This document shows, one piece after another, positions 32,442 to 34,010 of a stretch of DNA of 34,010 nt. A program made the position numbers and the translations under genes. This DNA comes from Polaromonas sp. (lineage in GTDB: Bacteria; Pseudomonadota; Gammaproteobacteria; Burkholderiales; Burkholderiaceae_C): positions 1-34,010 of the forward strand of contig NZ_JAUYEY010000020.1 in NCBI RefSeq assembly GCF_030689685.1, read 5' to 3'. The notes under the pieces were generated by a model. That model had not been told where the DNA came from. It saw only the letters and a program-made list of their open reading frames with translations, and searched no databases. Positions within the stretch are counted from its first letter, which is position 1. Every line of letters begins with the position of its first letter.

Positions 32442-33050
32442 CTACCCAGTGACTGGGGAGGATTCGGAGGGTCTATCAAGTGGATAACGTGGGACCGCTG
32501 TCGGCGATGACGGTTCCCGGAGCGCCGCAATCCGCTGTGTAAAGCGAGCGGGTGCGTCCTGATAGCCGTCCTCAAACGCCACGATGCGCAAGCTGCGGAA
32601 GACCTCCAGCAACTCGCCAGGACGTAACAGGAAGTCAGGCCGCGATGGCTTGCCCACCGTCTCGTTGCCCTGCGCAAAGGTTTCGTAAATCAGCACGCCG
32701 CCGGGCGCCAGGCTGTCCAGCAGCGTTGGCATCAGCGGGCGCCACAGGTAGTTGGTCACGACCACGGCATCGAAGCGGCGGCCGGCAAACGGCCAGGGTC
32801 CGTTTTCAATGTCAGCCACCACCTTCTCACACAGTTCCGCCGGAATTGCTATTGAAACCATAGCTGCTTGCGCCCGGTCCACAAGGGCTAGAGGGTGTTT
32901 TTGCTTGTAAAACCAGTACGCGTGCCGGCCCTGGCCGCAGGCGACGTCCAGCACCGTGCCGCCGGGGCGGACCAGGTGCGACCAGCGCTGCACCCACGCC
33001 GATGGGGCTTCGCTGCTGTGGGGGTCCAGTGGCAGGGAGGTCGTGCTCAT
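32442..33050 (-). CDS. class I SAM-dependent methyltransferase
   Basis: 202 residues. Motif I for S-adenosylmethionine binding is VLDVACGQGRHA (33-44), followed by an acidic residue in LALVDRA, FDAVVVTNYLWRP (motif IV) and GGVLIYETFAQGNE. It resembles the TehB/tellurite-resistance-like methyltransferases; substrate unknown. An inverted copy of the dispersed repeat (32848-32894) is translated here as about LALVDRAQAAMVSIAI, between motif I and motif III, and includes the likely SAM ribose-contacting acidic residue. The start overlaps the SDR stop by four bases. Confidence 0.88.
   Translation of the reverse strand: MSTTSLPLDPHSSEAPSAWVQRWSHLVRPGGTVLDVACGQGRHAYWFYKQKHPLALVDRAQAAMVSIAIPAELCEKVVADIENGPWPFAGRRFDAVVVTNYLWRPLMPTLLDSLAPGGVLIYETFAQGNETVGKPSRPDFLLRPGELLEVFRSLRIVAFEDGYQDAPARFTQRIAALREPSSPTAVPRYPLDRPSESSPVTG
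32848..32894 (-). repeat. GCTATN7ATAGC repeat, full-length inverted copy in the methyltransferase gene
   Basis: On the minus strand: CCCTCTAGCCC, a variable part, GCGCAAGCAGC and the palindrome GCTATGGTTTCAATAGC. Same plan as the copies at 5717 and 9572. Confidence 0.85.
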
Positions 33051-33859
33051 TGTGGCCTGGCCTCGTCCTTCAATGCTGCGAGCGCCATGTTTTCGACGGC
33101 GCCGGGCGCCAACAGCTTGATCCAGCGACCCAGTTTGCCCTTGGCCGTCATCACCACCTCACGCTCGCGGCGCTCCATGCCTTCGATGATCAGGCAGGCG
33201 CATTCTTCCACGCTCATGGCACCGTCTTCCTTGAGCCCGCTGCTGCCGGCCGGCGCACCCGCCGCATTGAAACCGCGGTGGCGGATATGCGTGGCGACCA
33301 CGCCGGGGTAGGCGGTGGTGACGCTGACACCGGCGCTTTTCACTTCCGCGCGCAGCGCTTCAAAAAATCCGGTCATCGCAAACTTGCTGGCACTGTAGGC
33401 GGTGCGGCCGGGCACACCGACCAGGCCGGCCAGGCTGGACACCGCAACGATGCTGCCGCGGCTTTGTTTGAGCGCGGGCAAGGCTGCATGGGTGCACCAG
33501 ACGCTGCCCCAGAGGTTGATTTTCATGAGCTTCTCGTACCAGCCGAGGTCCTCCGCCCTGACCTCGGCGAACAGCGCCTGCGCCGACATGCCGGCGTTGT
33601 TGATCAGCGCATCGATGCGGCCGAAGCGGGCCATGGCCGCTGCGATCAGTGCGGTGCACTGCGATTGCTCGGACACATCGGTGCGGACCACCAGCGTGGC
33701 CGCGCCGCTGGCCTGACACTGTGCGGCCACGGCCCGCAGCGCCTCTTCGTTGCGCGCGGCCAGCACCAGCGAAAGCTGCGCGCCATGGCGCTGTGCGAGC
33801 TGGCGCGCCATTTCTGCGCCTATGCCCTCGGAGGCGCCCGTGATCACGATGGTTTGCAT
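33047..33859 (-). CDS. short-chain dehydrogenase/reductase
   Basis: 270 residues, classical SDR: TGASEGIG (7-14) for the cofactor, NNAG (87-90), catalytic Ser in VSSLAG, Tyr155 and Lys159 in YSASK, and a PG motif in AYPGVVATHI. The C-terminal part ends in a basic region (LGRWIKLLAPG). Substrate is not predictable. Its stop overlaps the methyltransferase start (TCAT on the plus strand), so the two form a unit leading into dapA-bamC. Confidence 0.9.
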   Translation of the reverse strand: MQTIVITGASEGIGAEMARQLAQRHGAQLSLVLAARNEEALRAVAAQCQASGAATLVVRTDVSEQSQCTALIAAAMARFGRIDALINNAGMSAQALFAEVRAEDLGWYEKLMKINLWGSVWCTHAALPALKQSRGSIVAVSSLAGLVGVPGRTAYSASKFAMTGFFEALRAEVKSAGVSVTTAYPGVVATHIRHRGFNAAGAPAGSSGLKEDGAMSVEECACLIIEGMERREREVVMTAKGKLGRWIKLLAPGAVENMALAALKDEARPQ

Positions 33860-33921
33860 GCCGCTGTCTCCGGTTCTTTTTGGAGGCGCAAGCCTACCAC
33901 CCTTGCGTCAGGCAGGCCCTC

Positions 33922-34010
33922 GGAGCCTGGGCGGCAGAAGGAACGTCGACTGCAAAGAGGCCGCGCCGGTCCATTTTTCACCGGCTTCTTGCCCCATAGC
34001 TACGGCTATG
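33922..34010. repeat. second copy of the 164-bp MITE-like element, cut by the window end
   Basis: Begins AGCCTGGGCGGCAGAAGG and runs to the central palindrome (GCCCCATAGC-TACG-GCTATG), where the window ends. In reverse complement it matches about 26048-26133 with about four differences in 88 bases by eye. It lies upstream of the SDR gene. Confidence 0.85.

Overview
The window looks like chromosomal DNA of a betaproteobacterium of the Comamonadaceae type (Polaromonas/Rhodoferax-like; inferred). The support is a GC-rich backbone, a phaC-phaA-phaB polyhydroxybutyrate operon, an alaA-hom-thrC block, a dapA-bamC pair, and many copies of a short palindromic repeat (core GCTATN7ATAGC) that I associate with this family. 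No rRNA, tRNA or CRISPR array was seen.

Layout. (1) 1-4237, minus strand: the first codons of an IS701-like transposase at the very edge, then a three-gene signalling module of a small membrane protein, a double-domain KaiC-like ATPase and a PAS/hybrid histidine kinase. It looks more AT-rich than its surroundings and is probably acquired. A gene-poor junction with inverted repeats and a possible decayed coding fragment follows (4238-4632). (2) 4633-12776: maiA, pgeF, a small membrane protein gene on the other strand, phaCAB with a clear terminator, a Kef-type antiporter and an RNase H-like gene. (3) 12898-17113, minus strand: an AAA ATPase of the DUF4143 type, a PIN-PhoH protein, Bcp peroxiredoxin and a Mth938-like protein. 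(4) 17289-24190, plus strand: alaA, hom, a vapBC-like toxin-antitoxin pair wedged between hom and thrC, thrC carrying an in-frame double REP insertion, then mobB-moeA-moaD. (5) 24187-25837: a reverse-strand DapA-like gene separates moaD from moaE. (6) 25838-29021: a REP copy and a 164-bp hairpin element lie upstream of a CHASE3/PAS sensor kinase, which is read in three frames because of two homopolymer frameshifts, and its LuxR-type response regulator. (7) 29064-29501: a promoter, a short structured RNA ending in a strong terminator, and a small Ala/Pro-rich lipoprotein gene. (8) 29530-33859, minus strand: SDR, methyltransferase, dapA, bamC and a metallo-hydrolase. The window ends inside a second, inverted copy of the 164-bp element.

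How the genes work together: phaCAB makes PHB from acetyl-CoA. alaA, hom, thrC and dapA serve alanine, threonine/methionine and lysine/peptidoglycan supply. mobB, moeA, moaD and moaE belong to molybdenum-cofactor synthesis. bamC belongs to outer-membrane protein assembly. The most distinctive material is the KaiC module at the left edge, the repeat families (three kinds, several copies inside genes), the toxin-antitoxin pair coupled to thrC, the doubly frameshifted kinase and the candidate small RNA/attenuator at 29076-29148.
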